A stretch of DNA of 64,000 nucleotides, taken from contig NZ_QNQT01000011.1 of NCBI RefSeq assembly GCF_003362805.1, positions 1-64,000 of the forward strand, read 5' to 3'. Made by a program: the position numbers and the translations under genes. Every line of letters starts with the position of its first letter. Positions within the stretch are counted from its first letter, which is position 1. This document shows positions 44,021 through 52,129 of the stretch, piece after piece. This DNA is from Neobacillus piezotolerans (GTDB lineage Bacteria > Bacillota > Bacilli > Bacillales > Cytobacillaceae). The notes below the pieces were generated by a model that saw only the letters and a list, made by a program, of their open reading frames with translations, did no database searches and had not been told where the DNA came from.

Positions 44021-46150
44021 CAAGCAGTCTGTTGACCACATTGGCGTTTGTTTTCTTTTCTTTCGAAAATGGAGGCTAAGTCATACCCCCGGATTTGTTT
44101 TAAGATATTTTAATGCCGCTATTTAAGACAACTTTACGGTTGTTTATAATTAGTTGAATACATTCGTTATATAATAATAGAAAGTTTTCAAATTCAATTT
44201 GACACCGTTCTGGGTCGGGCTTTTGTCCCTCATTGTCTGAACAATAGAGTAAAAAAGCTGAATATAAATCGCGTTGAATTTTAGTTCCATCAGGTAAAAC
44301 GTGCCATCGTCTCGATAATTGCTTTTTAGTAGTTGTATTTGACATGTGGTCGTATTGAGATGCTTTAAATGTCCACGTATTAATTTCGCTCACTTTTCCG
44401 CCCGTTAAGGCAAACCGATATTTGGCTTGTTGAATAAAATAGCCAGGGCTTCGCCTCAAAATACTTTTGCCAAAGCGTTTTCTTCGTTTCCATTTCCCGG
44501 TTTTTTCGATTTTGCCATCGTTTTTTGCTTTCTTTTGCAGTCCCTTGATGTTCATGGTTTCGATAATTAATACATCCCCGACGGAACGCAATCGATTAAT
44601 GTCTTCGTTATGTGCGTACTTTCTGCTTTCAGTTGCTTTTCGGTGCAGGTTGCGTAATTTCTTTTGAGCTTTTTTATATTTCTTTGAAAAGATCCATTCT
44701 TTCTTTCCTTTTTTTATCGTTCCGTCGACGTTATAGTTTTTAGGATTCGTTGTCCTTCGAGAACGGTCTAAATACCGTTGAATATTTACAATCTTTCGTT
44801 CGGTTTCAAATGTATTCGAAGAGCGTTCGGCTAAATTTTTTAAGAATACCTGGTCTTTTGAAACAATTCCGATGGACTGGGTACCAATGTCCCCGCCAAT
44901 TCTCCCGGTACCGAGAGTATGGCGGAAAGAGCCGTCCTTTTTACGCTTTGAAACCGGATTTCCTTCCAGTGTGATTTGAACAAAATATCTTATTTTGCCT
45001 CTGATTTCTTTTCGTACGATGCGATTGTTGTGAATCCGATATGTAGGAAGGATAGGCTTACCCGCCAAGTGTCGGTCTACATTTATTCGGTCAATTTCTG
45101 TACCATTCACCATGTAGTAGTTACGAATATGAGAAAGAGTTTCTGTAATAAATAAATCATTCTGCTTGATTTTCAAAGGGAAGTTCATGCCGTGGTAGCT
45201 TACATAGAATTCATTCGTCTTCTTGTTGTGTTTTAAGATTATGCAACGTTCTGCTTGTTTGCCTTGAAAAGTAATGAGATCGCTTTTTTTATAAAAGTAT
45301 GGTTTTTCTCCATCGCTAAACATTATTTTTTCCATCGTCTTCCACGCCATTTCACAGACAGACCATACCGTCACAGCGTCCAGCAACTGAAACTTCTTTT
45401 CTCGCAGTCTTGCACCATACTTTCTGGCAAAATCAAATGTGACATTATGGGAATCCCGCAATTCTGAAAGCTGTTCTTTTAGTTGAGTGAGTTCTTTTTC
45501 AAGTAATCTAGCATCATCGGGGGTTTTTGTTAGTTCACACGATATCCAACCGTATCGTTTTAGCAACGTGTAATATTTTTTCGTTCGAGCCATTTGAAGA
45601 TAGTTTTTGTATAGTTCACCTAATACAGTATTTCGAATGACTCGTAAGTGCTCGCCGATCCGTTTCATTCTGTAGTGCTGCAAAAGCAAAACATCAAGCT
45701 CGACCTCGATAATATGAAGGGGAGTATGCATGCTACGAATGACATTCAACACTTTTTTGAATTCCGAAGGCGGATTCTTTTTTCTTGTTTTCTTTTTTTC
45801 TTTTGCTGCATTCATTTAAAACATACTCCTTCCTATAAATTTTTTGACTTTTGCGCTTGTGTATATCGTTTCACCGTTGCTTCATTTACCGTGCCAAAAA
45901 GAGAATAAAACTTCTTAAAATTAATACTTTTATACGCTTCTATACTAGAAACTTACAATGATTAAAGTGATAAATTCATTTATTTACCACCTAAGTTCCA
46001 TCAAGTACCAATCCAATTTTATACATTTATTTTACCATTAAGGAACACCTGTTCGCAAGAAAATACTTCTTAAAGTCGCTCAAATAGGATGGTCAAAAGA
46101 CCATCCTTGAGCGATGCCCTTACATCCACGGGGCAAGCCCGCGTGGTTTT
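43910..46150 (-). mobile_element. IS605/IS1341-type element carrying only tnpB
   Basis: A 2.2-kb unit containing tnpB without an intact tnpA. Similar hairpins lie at both ends: TCCACGGGGCGAGCCC at 43913-43928 and TCCACGGGGCAAGCCC at 46124-46139, each closed by a GTGG and in the same orientation. The unit interrupts the otherwise conserved yheG-yheH order. True end points cannot be fixed without an empty-site comparison. Confidence 0.55.
44100..45815 (-). CDS. tnpB: TnpB-like RNA-guided nuclease without zinc ribbon
   Basis: A 571-aa RuvC-type protein. The triad is intact: Asp309 (GGDIGTQS), Glu419 (LIIETMNIKGL) and Asp516 (IQRDLYSAF). It is longer than standard TnpB (about 400 aa), with an extended helical N-terminal region (1-300). 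Between the second and third RuvC motifs the usual two CxxC pairs are missing; the segment reads FKASQYDHMSN followed by LSRRWH. TnpB proteins cleave DNA guided by omega RNA and keep their element in the genome. GAAGGAG precedes the ATG. It could be named simply 'transposase' in databases; nuclease activity is inferred from the triad. Confidence 0.85.
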   Translation of the reverse strand: MNAAKEKKKTRKKNPPSEFKKVLNVIRSMHTPLHIIEVELDVLLLQHYRMKRIGEHLRVIRNTVLGELYKNYLQMARTKKYYTLLKRYGWISCELTKTPDDARLLEKELTQLKEQLSELRDSHNVTFDFARKYGARLREKKFQLLDAVTVWSVCEMAWKTMEKIMFSDGEKPYFYKKSDLITFQGKQAERCIILKHNKKTNEFYVSYHGMNFPLKIKQNDLFITETLSHIRNYYMVNGTEIDRINVDRHLAGKPILPTYRIHNNRIVRKEIRGKIRYFVQITLEGNPVSKRKKDGSFRHTLGTGRIGGDIGTQSIGIVSKDQVFLKNLAERSSNTFETERKIVNIQRYLDRSRRTTNPKNYNVDGTIKKGKKEWIFSKKYKKAQKKLRNLHRKATESRKYAHNEDINRLRSVGDVLIIETMNIKGLQKKAKNDGKIEKTGKWKRRKRFGKSILRRSPGYFIQQAKYRFALTGGKVSEINTWTFKASQYDHMSNTTTKKQLSRRWHVLPDGTKIQRDLYSAFLLYCSDNEGQKPDPERCQIEFENFLLLYNECIQLIINNRKVVLNSGIKIS

Positions 46151-46203
46151 ACGGCAATTTCTATAACGGAAAAGTTATTCGGGTTTTTGACATGGATTTC
46201 AAA
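45816..46203 (-). other. Upstream region of tnpB
   Basis: This 388-bp gap holds no complete gene. From 45952 to 45833 the minus strand is open for 39 codons without a start and ends just before the tnpB ribosome binding site; its middle reads SLFGTVNEATVKRYTQAQ, faintly like the C-terminal helix of Y1 (TnpA) transposases. At 46076-46113 there is a strong hairpin (GCTCAA..GGATGGTC, AAAA, GACCATCC..TTGAGC). The second end hairpin is at 46125-46145. Confidence 0.4.
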
Positions 46204-47577
46204 CTATTTTGTTTCACCTTTGGCTGTGCCTGAGTTTTTTTGCAAAACCTTCAGACCCGAGCCAATATCGGAAGCCAAAACGTAATTCCGGTCAACAAAA
46301 ACTCCCCAGATATTCGATTTACTTGGAATGTACACGCCCGTTTCAACCGGTGAAGATGGGTCTGAAATATCAACAGTCCTTACTCCGCCTGAATAATGGG
46401 ACAAATACAGAGTGTTTCCGTGGACTTTTGGATCATGAACCGTTGCCCCACCAGGAATTTTCTCGGTAAAGTCAGTTCTGAATGTGCTGAGAAGCTTTGG
46501 ATTTGTCTTATCTTTAATATCATAAATCATTGTATATCCATATGCGGATTCAAAGCCATCCCTTGTCGGGCCGAATACCTCCCTCGTTTCAACAAGGACG
46601 TCCCCGCCCTTTGCCAGGTCCATTGAGTGCGCTGCACCCTGCACTTCATTGGCAAAATCGGTCCTGCCAAGATAAACTGGTTGATCCGCATTAGTGATAT
46701 CAAGAATGATGGTTCCCAAATCCCAATAGGAGAGGAATGCCGTTTTTCCTGTTACATCGGTTTTTACACTATGGGCAAACGCCACACGTTTGACGCCTTC
46801 CTCATCCGTCCAATTGTAACCATCATAGTTTTCATTGCTCACTTCGCCGATATAGTCACGCGGGTCAAATTCATAAATGGTTTTCGGCACTGCAGGATTT
46901 GAAACATCCACAATGTTTACATCCATTTTTTCACCGTGCGAGTAAAAGTCGGCATAGCAATTCGCTGTCAAGACATAGACGTTATTTCCCTGTACAGTCA
47001 AATACAATTCATGGGTTCCCCGCGATCCTGAGGTATCTTCCCAAAAACCGAGTTCTTTTGGCTGAGCGGGATTTGTGACATCATACAAGGCAAAACCGCC
47101 CTTAGCATTGGGGTTGTTCCGGTCTACCTTCTGGACGCTTACGGCAGCTAAATCACCTTTAAAATTCGGAGTGTTTACCGATTTTACAATGACTTTTTCC
47201 TGCCATGTGCCTGGAATGGCCGCAAAGTAGGAAACTTCAACTGGATTGGAAGGATTCTTCATATCAAAAACCCTTACGCCTCCACCGCCGCCATTTGCGG
47301 AATGCGTTCCAAGGTAGGCATAGCCCTTATAGCCGTATACATCTCCTGTTGTATTCTTGACTTCCCGAATTTGCTTCAGGGGGACAGCCGCCACTTCCTT
47401 TAAGTTGCCAACATTCTTGCTTCCTTCAAGAAGAGGCACTGACAATTCCACTCCGGCCAAATTCTCCCCTTTTTCTTCTCCGCCTCCAAATTCATCATGG
47501 GCAAACACAGCTGTGCCTGTTCCGGAAAATACTAATAGTCCCGCCACCACAGCATTTAGGAAAACTTTTTTCTTCAT
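46204..47577 (-). CDS. Secreted LVIVD-repeat protein
   Basis: A 457-aa exported protein. The signal peptide (MKKKVFLNAVVAGLLVFSG, cleavage near VFA-HDE) is followed by several LVIVD-type repeats (for example GVRVFDMKNPSNPVEVSYF, NVYVLTANC.., GTIILDITNADQPVYLGR, GVRTVDISDPSSPVETGVY) predicted to form a beta-propeller outside the membrane. Function unknown; such proteins bind surfaces or ligands. Start at 47577 because GGGAGGA precedes it; the frame extends to 47625 without support. It is separated from yheH by a terminator and 330 bp with a long inverted repeat. Confidence 0.85.
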   Translation of the reverse strand: MKKKVFLNAVVAGLLVFSGTGTAVFAHDEFGGGEEKGENLAGVELSVPLLEGSKNVGNLKEVAAVPLKQIREVKNTTGDVYGYKGYAYLGTHSANGGGGGVRVFDMKNPSNPVEVSYFAAIPGTWQEKVIVKSVNTPNFKGDLAAVSVQKVDRNNPNAKGGFALYDVTNPAQPKELGFWEDTSGSRGTHELYLTVQGNNVYVLTANCYADFYSHGEKMDVNIVDVSNPAVPKTIYEFDPRDYIGEVSNENYDGYNWTDEEGVKRVAFAHSVKTDVTGKTAFLSYWDLGTIILDITNADQPVYLGRTDFANEVQGAAHSMDLAKGGDVLVETREVFGPTRDGFESAYGYTMIYDIKDKTNPKLLSTFRTDFTEKIPGGATVHDPKVHGNTLYLSHYSGGVRTVDISDPSSPVETGVYIPSKSNIWGVFVDRNYVLASDIGSGLKVLQKNSGTAKGETK

Positions 47578-47689
47578 TCGGATTCCTCCCTTATAATAGA
47601 ATGGCCATGCAACTATGTATGTCATGATGAACTCACACCAACAGAGTAGTTTTTAATTCTTTTAAAAGGAGTAGTGTGGTTTTATCCAT

Positions 47690-47780
47690 TATAGTGAATA
47701 TTCAGTCATCTTAAAATCGACTATCTTTCCTGATTTTTTTACAATTACTAGTATTGATTCAGTGATTCTAATTCACTATA
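47690..47780. promoter_or_regulatory. Inverted repeat upstream of the LVIVD gene
   Basis: TATAGTGAAT (47690-47699) and its exact complement ATTCACTATA (47771-47780) lie 71 bp apart, with ATTCAGT/GATTCAGTGATTC sequences between. They could be paired operator half-sites around the promoter of the secreted LVIVD protein. The remainder of the 330-bp spacer has no gene. Confidence 0.3.
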
Positions 47781-47873
47781 TTTGTTGGGAAATAGGTAGA
47801 ATATGACTATAATTCCATGTTGAACCATATAGTTTTTTTGTCCGCCGCCTCTTCCTATACCTAAAACCGAAAC

Positions 47874-47901
47874 GAAAGCCCGCCTTACATGGCGGGCTTT
47901 C
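47874..47901 (-). terminator. Terminator of the bmr operon
   Basis: Perfect 11-bp stem GAAAGCCCGCC / GGCGGGCTTTC with a six-base loop just after the yheH stop; a short T stretch follows on the minus strand. Confidence 0.75.
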
Positions 47902-47906
47902 GTCTA

Positions 47907-49922
47907 TTATACGGCCAGGTTCCCTTTCCCAAATTGGAGCTGGTACATCTGGTAGTAGCGGCCTTTTTGTTCCATCAATTCATCATGATTGCCTTTTTCG
48001 ACAATTTCGCCCTTATCGAGGACAAGGATTTGGTCGGCATTTCGGATGGTCGATAGCCTGTGGGCGATGATAAACGTTGTCCGCCCTTTCTTAAGGACCT
48101 CCATTGCCTCCTGAATGACGGCTTCTGTCTCGCTGTCGATGCTTGAAGTAGCTTCGTCAAGAATTAGAATGGACGGGTCGAATGCGAGCGCCCTTGCAAA
48201 AGAAATCAATTGGCGCTGGCCGCTTGAAAATGTGGCGCCTTTTTCGGTGACCGGCTCGTCATAGCCTTTTTCAAGATGTTTGAAGATTTCCTCCGCGCCG
48301 ACATCGCGAAGCGCTTTTTCGACGCGTTCCCTTGAAATCGAAGGATCGCCGAGGCTGACGTTTGAAGCGATAGTTCCTGTGAACAGATACGGGTCCTGAA
48401 GCACAATGCCCATATGGCGGCGCAGCGCGTTGCGGGTGATTGTTTTTACATTCACCCCATCAATGGTGATTGCGCCTTTTTGGCAGTCATAGAACCGGAA
48501 GAGCAGGTTCATGATTGAGCTTTTTCCGGAGCCAGTATGCCCGACAAGCGCGACAGTCTCTCCGGGACGCGCTTCGAAATAGATGTTCTTTAGCACCCAC
48601 TCGTTTTCTTTATAGGCAAAAGACACATTGTCAAACCGGACATTCCCTTTGTAATTCGGTAGGTCGGCTCCATTGTCTTCTTCTTCGGATTCATCCAGCA
48701 GCGTGAACACCCTCTCGCCGGCGACCAGTGCCTGCTCCAGGTTCGCAAGCTGGTTGACGACTCCGACGACCGGTTCGAATAGACGGTTGATGTAATCAAC
48801 GAACGCATACAGCATACCGAGCGAGATGGCCGCCTCCGCGTTCAGCGCTTCACCGCCAAAGTACCAGATGAATGCGACGAAAACAATGTTCCGAAGCACA
48901 TTGACGAGATTATGGGAAGTCAGGGAATTCAGGTTCAAGAGCTTGTTTTGGTTCCTGAAATGGTCATTGTTCAATTTTTCAAAGTCGGCCCCGGTTTCTT
49001 TTTCCCTGCCGAAAGCCTGGATGATGTTCATCCCTTGGATAGACTCGTTGACCATTGCATTGATTTCACTGTTGCGCGACCGGATGATATGGTTGTATTT
49101 CGATGCGAACTTCCGGTAAATAAGAATCCACGCATACAGGATTGGCAGAAGCAGCAAGCAGACCGCCGCGAGCTTCGGACTTAGGATGAACAGGGCGATA
49201 TAGATGCCCCCGATATAGATTGCGCTTGTAAAGAAAGTCGACAGGACGGTCACATATAGCTCCCGTACCGCTTCGGTATCGTTCGTGATTCTCGCGACAA
49301 CTTTTCCGGCCGGCAAATTATCGAAGAAGCGGACAGGCAGCTTCTGGATATGCGCGAAAACATCCTCGCGCATTTTCTGGATAATCCGGTTGGCCGATTT
49401 CTGCAGCGTGAACCTTTGCCAGTATTGGAAAAATGCCGATACGAGCAGAAGGCCGAAATACATTGCAAGCAGGCTAATGATGCGCGGCAGTTCCGGCGCC
49501 GAAAACCTCATTACGTCATTCGCAGTTAGCTGCGTTGCCGGATAGCTTTCCGTCCGGCCGTCCTTTTCAATTTTTAGGACGCCATCTTTAAAGCTTCGTT
49601 TACCATCCCCGTTTACCTTTTCGCCGACGAAGACAAATTTGGAGCCGGCCTGGAGAATTTGGGCGGGCTTCCCTTTTTCTTCACCAGTTTTAAAATAAGC
49701 ATCCCTTTTGTAATAGCTGCCTTCAAACTCGACCGCTTCGTTTCCTTTCGATGTTTCGTGCCAGGTCGATTCTATGCCGAGAATATGATTATCAATGACC
49801 CGTTTAGCAATGAATGGCCCGGCTAAGTCTGCAGCAGCGGATATGGTGAGCATCGCCAGAGCCGCAAAAATGATCATTTTGAATTGCAGAGCGTATTTAA
49901 ATAATCTTTTTCCAGTTGTCAC
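47907..49922 (-). CDS. bmrD: Heterodimeric multidrug ABC exporter subunit YheH/BmrD
   Basis: A 671-aa half-transporter: N-terminal six-helix transmembrane domain and C-terminal ATPase. Between helices 1 and 2 sits the extracellular insertion (about residues 45-140) typical of YheH/BmrD. Walker A (GHTGSGKS) is near 465, signature SSGQRQL near 567 and Walker B (ILILDEATSS) near 587, with Glu after Walker B, so this is the catalytically competent site. The ATG overlaps the stop of yheI by four bases. BmrC/BmrD exports drugs and dyes in B. subtilis. Confidence 0.93.
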   Translation of the reverse strand: MTTGKRLFKYALQFKMIIFAALAMLTISAAADLAGPFIAKRVIDNHILGIESTWHETSKGNEAVEFEGSYYKRDAYFKTGEEKGKPAQILQAGSKFVFVGEKVNGDGKRSFKDGVLKIEKDGRTESYPATQLTANDVMRFSAPELPRIISLLAMYFGLLLVSAFFQYWQRFTLQKSANRIIQKMREDVFAHIQKLPVRFFDNLPAGKVVARITNDTEAVRELYVTVLSTFFTSAIYIGGIYIALFILSPKLAAVCLLLLPILYAWILIYRKFASKYNHIIRSRNSEINAMVNESIQGMNIIQAFGREKETGADFEKLNNDHFRNQNKLLNLNSLTSHNLVNVLRNIVFVAFIWYFGGEALNAEAAISLGMLYAFVDYINRLFEPVVGVVNQLANLEQALVAGERVFTLLDESEEEDNGADLPNYKGNVRFDNVSFAYKENEWVLKNIYFEARPGETVALVGHTGSGKSSIMNLLFRFYDCQKGAITIDGVNVKTITRNALRRHMGIVLQDPYLFTGTIASNVSLGDPSISRERVEKALRDVGAEEIFKHLEKGYDEPVTEKGATFSSGQRQLISFARALAFDPSILILDEATSSIDSETEAVIQEAMEVLKKGRTTFIIAHRLSTIRNADQILVLDKGEIVEKGNHDELMEQKGRYYQMYQLQFGKGNLAV

Positions 49923-51676
49923 AGTGACACTCCCTCCTCCGCGGCCGTTTCAGCAAGCTGGCGTTCGTATTGCTCTTTGTACCAGCCGCCATTTTCCATC
50001 AATTCTTCGTGTGTACCTTCTTCAATGATTCGCCCGTTATCAAGCACAATGATCCGGTCAGCATGCTGGACCGCCGACATCCTGTGGGTCGTAATGACAT
50101 TTGTTTTTCCGGCGCGATCCCTCTGGATATTTTCGATGATTTGCTGTTCTGTTTTGGCGTCAACCGCAGAAAGTGAATCATCCAGAATCAGGATTTCCGG
50201 ATTCTTAATCATCGCCCGGGCGATTGAAATCCGTTGCTTTTGCCCGCCGGACAAGGAAACGCCCTTTTCGCCGACAAGCGTTTCGAGCCCTTCCGGCAAA
50301 TTGGCCAAATCCTTCCGGAAGTCCGCCGAGTCGATTGACTGCTGAAGCTCATTTTCACTTGCTTCCTTGTTCCCGAACAAAATGTTCTCGCGGATCGACC
50401 TTGAAAAAAGCACATGGTCCTGAGGAACATAGCCAATCCAGCCGCGGACGTCCTCAAGTGGCTGATCCTCAATTGGCACATCCGCAATCGCCAGTCTGCC
50501 TTCCCCAGCCGGATATTCGCGTAAAAGCTGCTTGATGAACGTTGTTTTCCCGCTGCCCGTTTTTCCGACAATGCCAAGCGTCTCTCCCTGGTTCAGGCGG
50601 ACATTTATTTGGGCAAGATTGTCCTGGCTCGAGCTTGGGTAACGGAATGTCACATCATCATAATGGATACTGTCAGGAGATTTGGCGCTAACCGTCTCCT
50701 CCTTGTCTTTAACATCCTCCTTGTAAGCGAGGATTTCCTGAACGCGGTCGAGTGATGCATTGCCGCGCTGCATGATGTTAATCAGCTCACCAACGGCAAA
50801 CATCGGCCAAATCAGCATCCCGAGATACACGTTGAACGAAACAAGGTCACCCAGGGTGATTTGCTGGCTAAAAACCAGCTTCGCACCATAGCCAAGGCCG
50901 ATCATATAGCTGACTCCGACAAGGATTTTAATCGTAGGGTTAAAGAGCGAATCGATTCTCGCAACGGCGATGTTTTTTTCAAAAAGGCTTTCTGTCATGC
51001 TGTGGAATGTCTTTCGCTCTTCCCTTTCCTGGACGTATGCGCGGGTGACACGTATCCCCGCTATTGATTCAAGAACGCGGTCATTCAGTTCGCCGAATGC
51101 GTTTTGCGCCTTCATAAATCTACCGTGAACCTTCTTTCCGTACGCATTCATTAGGATCGCCATGATTGGCAGCGGAATGATGGACACGAGCGTCAATTTC
51201 CAGCTGATTGTAAACCCCATTGTTAAAAGGATTGTCAGCATCCAGACAGTCGAATCAACTAAAGTGAGGATTCCAAATCCGGCCGTCATGGAAATTGCCT
51301 TAATGTCATTCGTCGCCCTTGCCATCAAATCCCCTGTCCGGTTTTTTTCGTAAAATGGCGGCGCCATCCTGAGAAGATGTCGCATAAAATTGCTCCTCAG
51401 CTTTCTCTCGACGAGGAATGCCCCACCAAACAGCTTATAGTGCCAAATATACGTGATCGAATAGGATAGGACCGTAACAAGCAAAAGAATCCCGACATAG
51501 CGAAGGATGATCTCCCTTGCCATCGCACCTGTCTGGATATCGTCGATTGCCATCCCAATCAATTTCGGCGGCAGGATATCGATAAGCCCCGCGATGGCGA
51601 GCAGGATAATCGATACCGTGTACCTTTTCCAATTTTCTTTAAAAAACCAGCTCAATTTTTTCAAAACAGAAAACAT
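49919..51676 (-). CDS. bmrC: Heterodimeric multidrug ABC exporter subunit YheI/BmrC
   Basis: A 585-aa half-transporter with six transmembrane segments and an ATPase domain: Walker A (GKTGSGKT) near 378, signature VSLSGGQKQR near 478 and Walker B ILILDDSLSAVD, where Asp replaces the catalytic Glu (degenerate site, as in the heterodimer). The start at 51676 follows AGAGGAG and gives exactly the B. subtilis length; the upstream ATG at 51721 is unsupported. It forms the exporter with YheH. A leader peptide gene and a terminator lie upstream, as in the attenuated bmrBCD operon. Confidence 0.93.
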   Translation of the reverse strand: MFSVLKKLSWFFKENWKRYTVSIILLAIAGLIDILPPKLIGMAIDDIQTGAMAREIILRYVGILLLVTVLSYSITYIWHYKLFGGAFLVERKLRSNFMRHLLRMAPPFYEKNRTGDLMARATNDIKAISMTAGFGILTLVDSTVWMLTILLTMGFTISWKLTLVSIIPLPIMAILMNAYGKKVHGRFMKAQNAFGELNDRVLESIAGIRVTRAYVQEREERKTFHSMTESLFEKNIAVARIDSLFNPTIKILVGVSYMIGLGYGAKLVFSQQITLGDLVSFNVYLGMLIWPMFAVGELINIMQRGNASLDRVQEILAYKEDVKDKEETVSAKSPDSIHYDDVTFRYPSSSQDNLAQINVRLNQGETLGIVGKTGSGKTTFIKQLLREYPAGEGRLAIADVPIEDQPLEDVRGWIGYVPQDHVLFSRSIRENILFGNKEASENELQQSIDSADFRKDLANLPEGLETLVGEKGVSLSGGQKQRISIARAMIKNPEILILDDSLSAVDAKTEQQIIENIQRDRAGKTNVITTHRMSAVQHADRIIVLDNGRIIEEGTHEELMENGGWYKEQYERQLAETAAEEGVSL

Positions 51677-51742
51677 GTAAAACCAACTCCTCTTTGTTAG
51701 CCGTGCCCCATGCCATTTCAATGATTTTATTCAGAAGACACC

Positions 51743-51775
51743 AAAAAGGACATACCGCAGCACTGCGATATGTCC
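51743..51775 (-). terminator. Attenuator upstream of bmrC
   Basis: On the minus strand GGACATATCGCA, a short loop and TGCGGTATGTCC are followed by TTTTT, about 70 bp before bmrC and after the leader ORF. Upstream of it GGAGGCAAA can pair with TTTGTCTCC around a TGCGTTC/GAACGCA hairpin, a possible alternative structure. Confidence 0.7.
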
Positions 51776-51863
51776 CTGAATAATCATCTACTATAGGAGA
51801 CAAACCATGTTGCGTTCATTCGGAACGCAGCCAAGCCTGCCTGGATAGCTTTGCCTCCTTCAA

Positions 51864-51950
51864 TTAATGGGCGGCAAAGGGCGGAAACAGGGGCAGGGTG
51901 CAATTCCATCCATATTCAGCTGTATAACATTTTTCAACAATTCTGAGCAT
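51864..51950 (-). CDS. Leader peptide of the bmr operon (BmrB-like role)
   Basis: A 28-codon frame with GGAGGGG six bases before the ATG. The peptide contains CYTAEYGWNC and ends PLFPPFAAH. It precedes an intrinsic terminator and bmrC, the same arrangement as the B. subtilis bmrB leader peptide, whose translation controls bmrCD by ribosome-mediated attenuation when antibiotics stall ribosomes. The sequence is not recognisably related to BmrB; the role is inferred from the layout. The Pro-Pro near the end could slow ribosomes. Confidence 0.6.
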   Translation of the reverse strand: MLRIVEKCYTAEYGWNCTLPLFPPFAAH

Positions 51951-51975
51951 GACGCGCCCCTCCTTTTCCTTTTTA

Positions 51976-52050
51976 CTCCACTCTTAATGGGTCGTTTGGT
52001 CCACTTAACCCTCAGCGGAAAACCACCGCTGGGGAAGGTTCACTTTATAC
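51976..52050 (-). ncRNA. Structured leader upstream of the bmr leader peptide
   Basis: On the minus strand AAAGTGAACCTTCC is followed by a hairpin containing CAGCGGTGGTTTT, then GGTTAAGTGGACC and TTAAGAGTGG. These blocks match the leader at 38963-39102 in order and spacing, except that the long second hairpin of that copy is absent here. It ends about 25 bp before the leader peptide start. Confidence 0.6.
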
Positions 52051-52129
52051 TAAGTTAGGTTAACACCAGGACTTGCCGTTTGTCAAACAAAATTCCCAAA
52101 AAAGGGTTTATTTTCCGAAAAGAAACCTG

